A stretch of 12,579 bases of DNA from contig CAJUFU010000048.1 in the NCBI GenBank assembly GCA_910585555.1, positions 1 to 12,579 of the forward strand, written 5' to 3'. Positions 1 to 7,373 of the stretch are shown here, piece after piece. Under the pieces are notes generated by a model, which saw only the letters and a list, made by a program, of their open reading frames with translations, was not told the origin of the DNA and did not search any database. Each line of letters starts with the position of its first letter. The first letter of the stretch is position 1. A program made the translations under genes and the position numbers. Source of the DNA: an uncultured Lachnospiraceae bacterium. GTDB taxonomy: Bacteria > Bacillota > Clostridia > Lachnospirales > Lachnospiraceae.

Positions 1-2
1 AA

Positions 3-58
3 TTTTTATCAAAAAAGATTTTTACCCATAGACACAAAATTTTTTACAGCCTCCTGCA
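3..58 (+). other. Out-of-frame N-terminal segment of the MBOAT gene; probable one-base deletion near 56
   Basis: The frame starting at base 3 encodes FLSKKIFTHRHKIFYSLL through 56, the kind of basic loop and start of a membrane helix that precedes ASYIFYF in MBOAT proteins. ASYIFYFAAG resumes one frame back at 56-58. Restoring one G (CTG-GCA in place of CT-GCA) would give a continuous SLLASYIFYF. The upstream frame otherwise runs on to a TAA at 180-182. This suggests a one-base loss or a sequencing error. The real start codon lies before the window. Confidence 0.6.
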
Positions 59-85
59 AGTTATATATTCTATTTTGCAGCCGGA

Positions 86-1552
86 ATGGAGCTGGCCATT
101 TTTCTATTATGTACAACCGTTATTGTTTTTGTTGCAGGAAGAAGGATTGGAAAATGTAATCAGGAATACCGTGACCGGATAAAGTGTACCACCGACTTTA
201 GTAAAGGAAAGAAAAAGCGGTTAAAGGAATCTTATAATAAACGTAAGAAGCGGATTGTAGTCTTGATGCTTTTGATTAACTTTGGAATTCTATTTGTATT
301 AAAATATCTTCCTGTACTTGCCAAGCCGATTGGTGAACTGATTTCGTACATGCGGCCTGATTTTGAGATGCCGGTCTTTCAGTTTCTGCTTCCTCTTGGA
401 ATTTCGTTTTATACCTTTCAGGCAATGGGATATCTGATTGATTTGTACAGGGACAAATTTAAACCGGAAGAGAATCTGGCCAAATTTGCACTTTTTCTTT
501 CTTTCTTCCCGCAGATTATCCAGGGACCAATCAGCCGGTATGATGAATTGGCAAAGCAGTTATATGCGCCCCATAAATTTGACTATAGACGGGTGAAATA
601 CGGCCTACAGTTAATGCTATGGGGATATTTTAAGAAGATGGTGATTGGGGACCATCTTGCTATTTTGACAGGCTGTGTCTTTGGAAATCCGGAACAGTAT
701 CAGGGCCTGTATTTGATCTGCACGGCGATGCTCAGCTGGGTTGAGTTATATGTGGATTTTTCAGGAGGAATTGATGTTACGAGAGGCGTTGCTGAAATCT
801 TCGGTATTTTTCTGCCTGAGAATTTCAGAAGACCTTTTTTCGCGGGTTCTTTGTCGGAGTTTTGGCGCAGATGGCATATAACGCTGAACAATTGGTGGAG
901 GGACTATATTTTTTATCCCCTTACCTTGTCAAAGGCTTTTGTGAATCTGGGTAAGAGATGCCGGAAACGATTCGGTAGCGATGTGGGCAAAAAGATACCT
1001 GCAATGCTTGCGCTTTTGGTGGTCCGGGTGATCAACAGTGTATGGCATGGCGCTTATATCATTTATTTTGTGGGCGGTCTGTACCATGGGATTCTGATAG
1101 CGCTGGCGTTTTTATTAGAACCACAGTTTGCAATGCTCACTAAGCGGCTTAAGGTGAATACACAATGTTTGAGCTGGAAGGTATTTCGGATTGTCCGTAC
1201 TTTTATTCTAATCAGCATTCCGCGGCTGTTTTATACGGCAAGGTCCTGGTCGGATATGGTCTTATATATCCGGTCTGCGTTTTGCAAATTTAATCCCTGG
1301 ATATTTTTTGACGAATCCTGGTATCGGCTGGGACTTGACAGAAAGACATTTCAGATGGTGATGGTGTCTATGCTGGTGGTGTTTGTGGTCAGTATTTTTC
1401 AGGAAAAGGGGTATTGTATTCGCGAGAAACTGGAAGAACAGGATCTTGTATTCCGGTGGATGATTTATCTTGCAGGCGTCTTGGCAGTCTTTTTCTTCGG
1501 CGTTTATGGATTGGGTTATGATGCGTCCGGATTTCAGTATATGCAATTTTAG
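86..1552 (+). CDS. MBOAT family O-acyltransferase, DltB/AlgI type, 5' end missing or frameshifted
   Basis: Polytopic membrane O-acyltransferase. The family moves an acyl group across the membrane to a surface glycan or teichoic acid. Counting from the ATG at 86, visible signatures are a PLGISFYTFQ-type block (residues 103-112) leading to YLIDLYRD, FPQIIQGPISRY (141-152), DFSGGIDVTRG (224-234), FWRRWHITL (259-267) and VWHG (319-322). His264 and His321 match the two conserved histidines of DltB. The ATG at 86 is unlikely to be the true start: it has no good ribosome site and lies inside a conserved N-terminal segment, since the same frame upstream reads ASYIFYFAAG directly into it, with a stop at 29-31. 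The earlier N-terminus lies in another frame (see 3-58) and begins before the window. The stop overlaps the ribosome site of the SGNH gene, so the two are probably co-transcribed. Family assignment is secure; the acyl donor and acceptor are unknown. Confidence 0.85.
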   Translation: MELAIFLLCTTVIVFVAGRRIGKCNQEYRDRIKCTTDFSKGKKKRLKESYNKRKKRIVVLMLLINFGILFVLKYLPVLAKPIGELISYMRPDFEMPVFQFLLPLGISFYTFQAMGYLIDLYRDKFKPEENLAKFALFLSFFPQIIQGPISRYDELAKQLYAPHKFDYRRVKYGLQLMLWGYFKKMVIGDHLAILTGCVFGNPEQYQGLYLICTAMLSWVELYVDFSGGIDVTRGVAEIFGIFLPENFRRPFFAGSLSEFWRRWHITLNNWWRDYIFYPLTLSKAFVNLGKRCRKRFGSDVGKKIPAMLALLVVRVINSVWHGAYIIYFVGGLYHGILIALAFLLEPQFAMLTKRLKVNTQCLSWKVFRIVRTFILISIPRLFYTARSWSDMVLYIRSAFCKFNPWIFFDESWYRLGLDRKTFQMVMVSMLVVFVVSIFQEKGYCIREKLEEQDLVFRWMIYLAGVLAVFFFGVYGLGYDASGFQYMQF

Positions 1553-1560
1553 GAGTCAAT

Positions 1561-3489
1561 ATGGGAAAGGGAAAGTTTGTTTTCAAAGGGATTATTTTTA
1601 TAGGGATGTTGGTGTGTGTGCTGTGCATTTTGTCACCAATCCTGACCAGAAAATATGAATACAAGACAGATTATGGGGCTATGGAAATTGCCAGAGGATT
1701 CTACGCAGAACCGGAAAATTCTCTGGATGTGTTGTATTTGGGGTCAAGCTATATGCGAAACGGGATTTCACCATTGGAAATTTGGCATGATTATGGGATT
1801 ACCGGATATGCAAGGGCGGGTTCCCAGCAGGCGCCGATTGTTTCCTATTATCTACTGAAAGAGGCTTTTCAAACACAGTCGCCTAAAGTGGTGGTCTATG
1901 AAGCGAGTTTTTTGGTCAATACCAGGACCAGTGAGGCAAATGACTATGATCTACGAGAAAACAGGCTTCGAGAAGCGATAGATTTCATGAAATTAAGCCC
2001 GATTAAGATAGAATTGGTTAAGGAAATTGTTGCCCACAGCAGTCTTTCTTATGCGGATTTGTTAGTTCCGGCTTACCGCTATCATGAGCGCTGGACAGAT
2101 TTGGGAGAAATCGATTTTCAAGCCCTGGATGCGGCTCCCTATGCTTATAAGGGGCAGTATCCTGCTCTCACCATTTCTTCTTATGAAACCAGAGAGGACT
2201 ATATGGCAGATGGCGGATGTGATGAACCGGCGGCTCTGGATGCAACAACGGCCTATTACGTGGAAAGGATGCAGGAGCTATGCAGGGAACATAATGCGGA
2301 GCTGCTATTGGTACATATGCCCAATACCATATGGGATGATAATCGTTATAAGATTATCTCAGAATACGCGCAATCGCGTGAACTGGTTTTTCTGGATTAC
2401 TCGACAGATAAGCTGCGCTCGGAAATTGGATTCAATTCTAAAAAGGATTCGGGAGATGGGGGCGCACATCTCAACATCATCGGCGCAGGGAAAGTATCAA
2501 AGCATCTTGGCAGTTATTTAAGAGAGCAGTTTCATTTGGAGGATAAACGAAGTAACAGGATGTATGCCGGATGGGATGCGGACTATGTCCTATATAACCA
2601 TGAGAAACTGGCGAAGGAAGTTGTAAGAGAGACAAATCTTTCTGATTTTCTGGACTTGATAAATCAGCCGGATTATCTTATCTTGGTTACCGGCAAAAGT
2701 GATACGGGGCTTTATTTTACGGATGAAATTTATGAAAAAATGAAGAAGCTTGGTTTTGAGAAAAATCTGGCAGAAATATTTTACAGCAGCTATATAGGTG
2801 CTGCGCGGGGCGGGGCATGTATTTATGAAGAAATGAACGCGGAGGAAGCGGTCAGCCATGCATTTTCTTATTGCGGACATTATATTTCCATGATGAGCGA
2901 GGCCAGAAGAGGTGCAAACAGTTTATGCAGTATCCAGATAGATGGAAAAGAGGAATCGGACAACGCGGCAGGTTTGAATTTTGTTATTTTTGACACGGCC
3001 TTAGATCGTATCATTACGGCCAAAAGATTCAACATCGGCAATACAGGTCATGCCTATACGGAAAAAAGACAGTTTTCACAGAATATAAGCATGGAGGAGC
3101 TTCTTACGGAAACCATCACAGACCGCTATACGGTGGTGCTTTCTGTGAATTGTGACAAGGACACGGCATATGGGGAAGAAGCGCAGCTGCTTTTGGAAAG
3201 CTACGGCATCAAGACAGATGGAAGCAAGCCATACATAGCGGTCTGGGACGGCGGGAGGCTTATCTGCCGGGGGACCGATACAAGCGGCAGTACGCTTTAC
3301 GTGGAGGATTCCTTTTCCGGAATCCGTGTGAAAGCAGTAAGCGGCAGTGGCACAAGCACAATCTGCCTGCAGGAGGAATCCCTTTCGCGGGAGGAGACAG
3401 GCTGTCAGCTTGCCGTCTACGACAAATATACCAAACGGGCGGCAGGATGGTTTGGGTATGATCTGCGGGAGGTTATCGAAGAAGAGTAA
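1561..3489 (+). CDS. Membrane-anchored SGNH/DltD-like protein with C-terminal ILEI (FAM3-like) repeats
   Basis: Protein of 642 residues with one N-terminal membrane segment (about 8-28) and a predicted extracytoplasmic remainder. Residues about 55-325 look like an SGNH hydrolase fold of the DltD/AlgX kind: VLYLGSS (57-63) with Ser63 as the likely nucleophile, then DGGAHLN (299-305) supplying Asp299 and His303. Such proteins partner MBOAT enzymes in acyl transfer to surface polymers. Residues about 362-636 contain two related repeats resembling the ILEI/FAM3 domain. Parallel pieces are DYLILVTGKSDTG (371-383) with YTVVLSVNCDKDTA (523-536), and GLNFVIFDTALDR (471-483) with GCQLAVYDKYTKR (614-626). 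AGGAG at 1551-1555 lies 5 bases before the ATG and overlaps the MBOAT stop. The SGNH call rests on motifs and neighbours. The ILEI call rests on remembered family pattern and needs a profile search. Confidence 0.75.
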   Translation: MGKGKFVFKGIIFIGMLVCVLCILSPILTRKYEYKTDYGAMEIARGFYAEPENSLDVLYLGSSYMRNGISPLEIWHDYGITGYARAGSQQAPIVSYYLLKEAFQTQSPKVVVYEASFLVNTRTSEANDYDLRENRLREAIDFMKLSPIKIELVKEIVAHSSLSYADLLVPAYRYHERWTDLGEIDFQALDAAPYAYKGQYPALTISSYETREDYMADGGCDEPAALDATTAYYVERMQELCREHNAELLLVHMPNTIWDDNRYKIISEYAQSRELVFLDYSTDKLRSEIGFNSKKDSGDGGAHLNIIGAGKVSKHLGSYLREQFHLEDKRSNRMYAGWDADYVLYNHEKLAKEVVRETNLSDFLDLINQPDYLILVTGKSDTGLYFTDEIYEKMKKLGFEKNLAEIFYSSYIGAARGGACIYEEMNAEEAVSHAFSYCGHYISMMSEARRGANSLCSIQIDGKEESDNAAGLNFVIFDTALDRIITAKRFNIGNTGHAYTEKRQFSQNISMEELLTETITDRYTVVLSVNCDKDTAYGEEAQLLLESYGIKTDGSKPYIAVWDGGRLICRGTDTSGSTLYVEDSFSGIRVKAVSGSGTSTICLQEESLSREETGCQLAVYDKYTKRAAGWFGYDLREVIEEE

Positions 3490-3536
3490 ACGTACTGTAG
3501 GTAATTGCACTGACAAGAAAGGAGCACATCTTATAA

Positions 3537-5066
3537 ATGACAAGGAATGTGATACAGTATTTGGAGCAGTCGGCGGAAAGGTGTCCGGATAAAACGGCTT
3601 TTGCGGATTTGGAGCGTAGCTATACTTACAGAGAATTACTGGATAAGGCCCGCAGGATTGGTAGCTTTCTGGCAGGAAAGATAGAGCGGGGGCAGGGGGT
3701 GCCTGTCTATATGGAGAAAGGAGCAGAGGCTATTGCAGCTTTTATGGGAATCGTTTATGCCGGTGGGTTTTATGTGATGCTGGATACGCAGCAGCCGGTT
3801 CCCAGGCTGAAACAGATTCTTGATACATTGGATGCAAAGTTTGTGATAACCAGGCAGGCGGAGGCTGAGGCCGCAGAATCTCTTGGCTGTGCAGGGAACT
3901 GCTTTGTGTATGAGGACATATGCGAAACTGGAATCAGGAAAGAAGAACTTGAACAGATTAAGTCTGGGGCTTTGGATATGGACCCGCTCTACGCAGTCTT
4001 TACTTCCGGTTCCACGGGAATTCCCAAAGGGGTGTTGGTATCCCACCGCTCTGTGATTGACTTTATCGAGCACTTTACGGAAATCTTTGGGATTACCAAA
4101 GAGGATGTGATAGGAAATCAGGCGCCCTTTGATTTTGATGTATCTGTGAAAGATATTTATGCCACGTTAAAAGTGGGAGCGACGATGCAGATCATACCCA
4201 GGAAATTCTTTCTTTCTCCGGTGAAGCTGCTGGACTTTTTGTGTGAGAGAGAGGTGACCACGATCATCTGGGCGGTTTCGGCGCTCTGCGTGATTACCAC
4301 GCTGAAAGGCTTTCGCTATAAAGTGCCGGCGAAGTTAAACAAGATTATGTTCAGCGGTGAGCTGATGCCCATGAATCATCTACGGGAGTGGCAAAGGAAT
4401 ATACCAGAGGCTATGTATGTTAATCTTTATGGCCCCTCGGAGATCACCTGCAATTGTACTTATTATAAAGTAGACAGGACGTATGAGGAGGGAGAGATGC
4501 TGCCGATTGGGATACCTTTTCCCAATGAAAAGGTATTTCTCTTAGGAGAGCAGGATGAACTGATCACAGAGCCGGGTAAAAAGGGAGAAATCTGTGTATC
4601 CGGTACGGCACTTGCGCTTGGATATTACAACAACAAGGAGCAGACGGATGCCGTCTTTGTACAAAATCCCCTGCAGCGTCATTATCGAGAAATGATTTAC
4701 CGCACCGGGGATTTGGGCATGTATCATGAGAACGGGGATTTGTTCTTTCTCTCCAGAAAGGATTTTCAGATCAAGCACATGGGGCACCGGATAGAACTGA
4801 GTGAAGTGGAGCTTGCCATAGAGCGGATTCAGGATATCCTTCGTGTGTGCTGTATCTATGAGGAAAAGAAGGATAAAATCATAGCCTTTTACCAGGGGAT
4901 GGCTGCGGATAAGGTGATTTTTGAGGAACTTTCTAAGAGGCTGCCTTCTTTTATGATTCCCAACCAGTTTAGGGCAGTCGATAAGATGCCCTTAAGCAAA
5001 AATGGGAAGATTGACAGAAAGGCCTTGATGGAATTGTACGGAGGAGATGAGCATGGAGGAAGGTAA
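3537..5066 (+). CDS. Amino-acid adenylation enzyme (AMP-forming), DltA-like
   Basis: Stand-alone adenylation enzyme of 509 residues, the usual DltA length. It should activate an amino acid as the aminoacyl adenylate and load it on a phosphopantetheine carrier. Core motifs in order: FTSGSTGIPKG (155-165, ATP loop), APFDFDVSVKD (196-206) with Asp201 at the usual amino-group-binding position, NLYGPSE (296-302), YRTGDL (388-393), the hinge KDFQIKHMGHRIE (408-420) and NGKIDRKAL (489-497) with catalytic Lys491. FSGE (272-275) has Ser273 where DltA enzymes have Cys before GE, so D-alanine cannot be assumed. AAAGGAG at 3518-3524 lies 12 bases before the ATG, slightly long. The 3' end overlaps the decarboxylase gene, implying translational coupling. 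No carrier protein gene is visible. It could also be compared with the AMP ligases of exosortase-associated clusters, which are likewise paired with a PLP decarboxylase. Confidence 0.85.
   Translation: MTRNVIQYLEQSAERCPDKTAFADLERSYTYRELLDKARRIGSFLAGKIERGQGVPVYMEKGAEAIAAFMGIVYAGGFYVMLDTQQPVPRLKQILDTLDAKFVITRQAEAEAAESLGCAGNCFVYEDICETGIRKEELEQIKSGALDMDPLYAVFTSGSTGIPKGVLVSHRSVIDFIEHFTEIFGITKEDVIGNQAPFDFDVSVKDIYATLKVGATMQIIPRKFFLSPVKLLDFLCEREVTTIIWAVSALCVITTLKGFRYKVPAKLNKIMFSGELMPMNHLREWQRNIPEAMYVNLYGPSEITCNCTYYKVDRTYEEGEMLPIGIPFPNEKVFLLGEQDELITEPGKKGEICVSGTALALGYYNNKEQTDAVFVQNPLQRHYREMIYRTGDLGMYHENGDLFFLSRKDFQIKHMGHRIELSEVELAIERIQDILRVCCIYEEKKDKIIAFYQGMAADKVIFEELSKRLPSFMIPNQFRAVDKMPLSKNGKIDRKALMELYGGDEHGGR
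5040..5046 (+). promoter_or_regulatory. Ribosome binding site deciding the decarboxylase start
   Basis: GGAGGAG lies directly against the ATG at 5047, too close to use well, but 6 bases before the in-frame ATG at 5053. The second ATG is therefore preferred. The site is inside the last codons of the adenylation gene. Confidence 0.6.
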
Positions 5067-6249
5067 GGCAGTGTACTGTGAGGATATTTGTGGGGCAGGC
5101 GTATGCGAGACACCGGCCTATGTATTTGATCTGGATGCATTGGAACACAGAATTGCTTCTCTGAAGGAGCTGTTTGGAAACAAGGCGACGCTCTGTTATG
5201 CCATGAAAGCAAACCCCTTTCTGGTGGGACCGCTAGGGGAAGCGGTGGAGCAGTTTGAGGTATGTTCGCCGGGGGAATTCCGTATCTGTGAGAGGGCAGG
5301 CATCGCTATGGAGAAGGTGGTTCTTTCGGGTGTCTATAAGAGTGAAAAGGATGTGCGGTATGTGGTACATACTTATGGCGCCCGGCCCACATACACCATA
5401 GAGTCCATGGAGCAGTACAGGTTGTTGAAAGATTGTGCTGTAAAGGAACAGATACGGCTTACCGCCTTGATTCGTCTGAGTAGTAAAAACCAGTTTGGAG
5501 TGGATAAAGGGGTGCTGGAACAGATTTTGGAGGATACGGGCAGAGATACCCATGTGGGGATTAAGGGGTTGCAGTTTTATGCGGGAACACAGAAGCGAAA
5601 CGTTAGTCAGATGGTCTCTGAACTGCAACTGCTTAATGCCTATTACAGTGAATTGGAGAATCGTTTTGGGGTCCGGTTTGAAGCGTTAGAGTATGGGCCC
5701 GGGCTATACACTTCCTATTTTCATAACGAGGAAGAGCAGGATGACAGGATAGCAGGGGAATTTGCAAAAGCCCTGGAACAAATACAGTTCCAGGGAAAGA
5801 TCATCCTGGAGATGGGGAGGATGATTGCGGCATCCTGCGGTTACTATTTGACTTCTATCGTGGATATCAAAGAGACGGAGGGTATCAAGTACTGTATCGT
5901 GGATGGGGGAATCCATCAGGTGAATTATTATGGGCAGACGATGGCTATGCGGACGCCTCATATAGAACAGTTCCCGAAAAGAACAGGGTGTGAAGATAAG
6001 TACAATATATGCGGCAGCCTCTGTACGGTCAGCGATGTGCTTGTGAAGCAGTTTCCGCTTGCGGGTGCGGCAATCGGGGATGTGCTTGTCTTTCACAAAA
6101 CGGGCGCTTATTCCGTTACGGAGGGGATTTCCCTCTTTTTAAGCAGAGACCTGCCAAGGGTATATTTTTATGCTAAGAAGGAAGGATTCAGGGAGGTCCG
6201 TTCTGCGAAGCGGACGGATTCTTTGAACGCCGAAGCGGACACATGTTAG
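5053..6249 (+). CDS. Fold-type-III PLP-dependent decarboxylase (diaminopimelate/ornithine decarboxylase family)
   Basis: Alanine-racemase-fold PLP enzyme, 398 residues from the preferred ATG at 5053 (400 from 5047). Positions below count from 5047. CYAMKAN (50-56) holds the PLP lysine, Lys54. EVCSPGEF (71-78), LQFYAGTQ (175-182), DGGIH (286-290), CGSLCTVSD (322-330) with the decarboxylase Cys326 and Asp330, and GAY (353-355) complete the usual set. The phosphate-binding EPGR is EMGR (255-258). The Cys-x3-Asp element favours a decarboxylase over a racemase. The substrate is unclear: diaminopimelate, ornithine or lysine are family substrates, but overlap with an adenylation gene recalls BtrK, which decarboxylates a carrier-bound glutamyl group. 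The last 15 or so residues (RSAKRTDSLNAEADTC) look like a non-conserved tail. The gene ends the cluster, just before a terminator. Confidence 0.85.
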   Translation: MEEGKAVYCEDICGAGVCETPAYVFDLDALEHRIASLKELFGNKATLCYAMKANPFLVGPLGEAVEQFEVCSPGEFRICERAGIAMEKVVLSGVYKSEKDVRYVVHTYGARPTYTIESMEQYRLLKDCAVKEQIRLTALIRLSSKNQFGVDKGVLEQILEDTGRDTHVGIKGLQFYAGTQKRNVSQMVSELQLLNAYYSELENRFGVRFEALEYGPGLYTSYFHNEEEQDDRIAGEFAKALEQIQFQGKIILEMGRMIAASCGYYLTSIVDIKETEGIKYCIVDGGIHQVNYYGQTMAMRTPHIEQFPKRTGCEDKYNICGSLCTVSDVLVKQFPLAGAAIGDVLVFHKTGAYSVTEGISLFLSRDLPRVYFYAKKEGFREVRSAKRTDSLNAEADTC

Positions 6250-6265
6250 ACAGCGCAAATGTTAG

Positions 6266-6306
6266 ACTCCTGTAAGTGCCAATGATTTGGCGGCTGCAGG
6301 AGTTTT
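6266..6306 (+). terminator. Rho-independent terminator closing the MBOAT-decarboxylase cluster
   Basis: ACTCCTG (6266-6272) pairs with CAGGAGT (6297-6303). An inner GCCA/TGGC pair (6278-6281 with 6287-6290) closes the loop, and TTTT then CTATTT follows. It lies 16 bases after the decarboxylase stop and separates the accessory cluster from the deacetylase gene. Confidence 0.75.
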
Positions 6307-6349
6307 CTATTTATGGTGGAATTTTCTTTTTCTTTTTTTGCAAAATTTC

Positions 6350-6378
6350 TTTTCGTAATTCGTCGGATGTGATATAGT
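6350..6378 (+). promoter_or_regulatory. Candidate extended -10 promoter for the deacetylase-bactofilin genes
   Basis: TGATATAGT at 6370-6378 gives an extended -10 (TG-n-TATAGT). The -35 position 17 bases upstream (6350-6355, TTTTCG) matches the consensus poorly. The region between the terminator and the promoter is T-rich. It sits about 30 bases before the deacetylase start and is the only plausible promoter seen between 6306 and 6411. Confidence 0.4.
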
Positions 6379-6395
6379 ATAAGAGAATATGGAAT

Positions 6396-6401
6396 AAGGA
6401 G
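6396..6401 (+). promoter_or_regulatory. Ribosome binding site deciding the deacetylase start
   Basis: AAGGAG lies 3 bases before the ATG at 6405 and 9 bases before the in-frame ATG at 6411. Normal spacing favours 6411. Confidence 0.55.
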
Positions 6402-6410
6402 TCGATGAAG

Positions 6411-7355
6411 ATGGCAGGAAGCGACACGGAACAGGAAGCGCGGCGCAGGCGTTTCCGGTTGATGAAGAGACTGCTCGTCATCGTTCCGCTTTCCACGATA
6501 CTGTTCCTGTTTTGTCTTTGCATCATTCTCGGGATTAGGTTACATTACGTGAAGAAAGAATTGCGAAAGTTACAGGTCCAAGTGGAGACCATGGCGCGTG
6601 TCAATGAGCCGGTCGATACGGCGGGAGAAGAGACGACGGAAAGTACAGAAGCCTATACGGCCTCCGGGGTCGATGAATCCAGGCGCGCGCAGATTGACGT
6701 GCAGGGAGAAGAGGCTGGGGAGGAGGGAGTCAGGAAGGTATATCTTACCTTTGATGACGGGCCAAGCAGTAATACCGGAAGGATTCTGGATATTCTGGAT
6801 GAGTACGATGTGAAAGCTACTTTCTTTGTGGTGGGGAAAGAGGATGAGAGATACCGACCGTTATATAACCGGATTGTGGATGAGGGCCACACCCTTGCGA
6901 TGCACTCTTACAGTCACAAGTATCAGGAGATTTATCAGTCCAAAGAAAGCTATGTGGAGGATTTGACGAAACTGCAGGAGTTTTTGTATGATACCACAGG
7001 TGTGTGGTGCCGGTACTGCAGGTTTCCCGGGGGAAGCAGTAATACAGTCAGTAAGGTGGACATGCATGAGCTGATCGAGTACTTGGATGAGCAGGACATG
7101 ACCTATTTTGACTGGAATATAGTTTCGGGAGACGCAGTGAGTACGTACATCAGTCCGGGTGATATTATCAGGAACTGTATGAGGAAACTCGGGGAGTTTG
7201 ACGAGGCGATTATATTGATGCATGATGCGGCAGAGAAGGATTCGACGGTGGAGGCATTACCCGGCTTGATTGAACAGATTCAGGCGATGGAGGATACAAA
7301 GATTGTTCCGATCACCGACGATACGGAGCCAATTCATCATATAAGCAATGACTAA
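6411..7355 (+). CDS. Membrane-anchored polysaccharide deacetylase (NodB domain, PgdA-like)
   Basis: Carbohydrate esterase family 4 protein, probably an N-deacetylase of peptidoglycan sugars acting outside the membrane. Numbering from the upstream ATG at 6405: a basic cytoplasmic N-terminus, one membrane helix (about 22-45), a short coiled-coil-like stretch and acidic linker (46-110), then the NodB domain. TFDDGP (115-120) gives the catalytic Asp117 and metal ligand Asp118; HSYSH (167-171) gives ligands His167 and His171; RFPGG (206-210), DWN (236-238) and LMHD (271-274) with His273 complete the set, so the enzyme looks active. The start at 6411 (314 residues) is preferred for ribosome-site spacing. 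It has its own candidate promoter and runs 18 bases ahead of the bactofilin gene, consistent with a joint role in wall shape. The exact sugar substrate cannot be told. Confidence 0.88.
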   Translation: MAGSDTEQEARRRRFRLMKRLLVIVPLSTILFLFCLCIILGIRLHYVKKELRKLQVQVETMARVNEPVDTAGEETTESTEAYTASGVDESRRAQIDVQGEEAGEEGVRKVYLTFDDGPSSNTGRILDILDEYDVKATFFVVGKEDERYRPLYNRIVDEGHTLAMHSYSHKYQEIYQSKESYVEDLTKLQEFLYDTTGVWCRYCRFPGGSSNTVSKVDMHELIEYLDEQDMTYFDWNIVSGDAVSTYISPGDIIRNCMRKLGEFDEAIILMHDAAEKDSTVEALPGLIEQIQAMEDTKIVPITDDTEPIHHISND

Positions 7356-7373
7356 AGAATGGAGGAGTAGAGA

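Noticed and set aside
40..58. Programmed -1 ribosomal frameshift in the MBOAT gene
   Set aside because: No slippery heptamer lies at the frame change (CTG/GCA), and the T6 run at 40-45 comes too early, since frame 3 still reads like the protein after it. A one-base loss is simpler.
3076..3543. 155-codon minus-strand open frame over the end of the SGNH gene
   Set aside because: Shadow of a well-supported coding region, with no domain or ribosome site.
5053..6249. Alanine racemase supplying D-alanine to the adenylation enzyme
   Set aside because: The protein shares the fold but has the decarboxylase Cys-x3-Asp element and C-terminal GAY motif, which fit the diaminopimelate/ornithine decarboxylase family instead.
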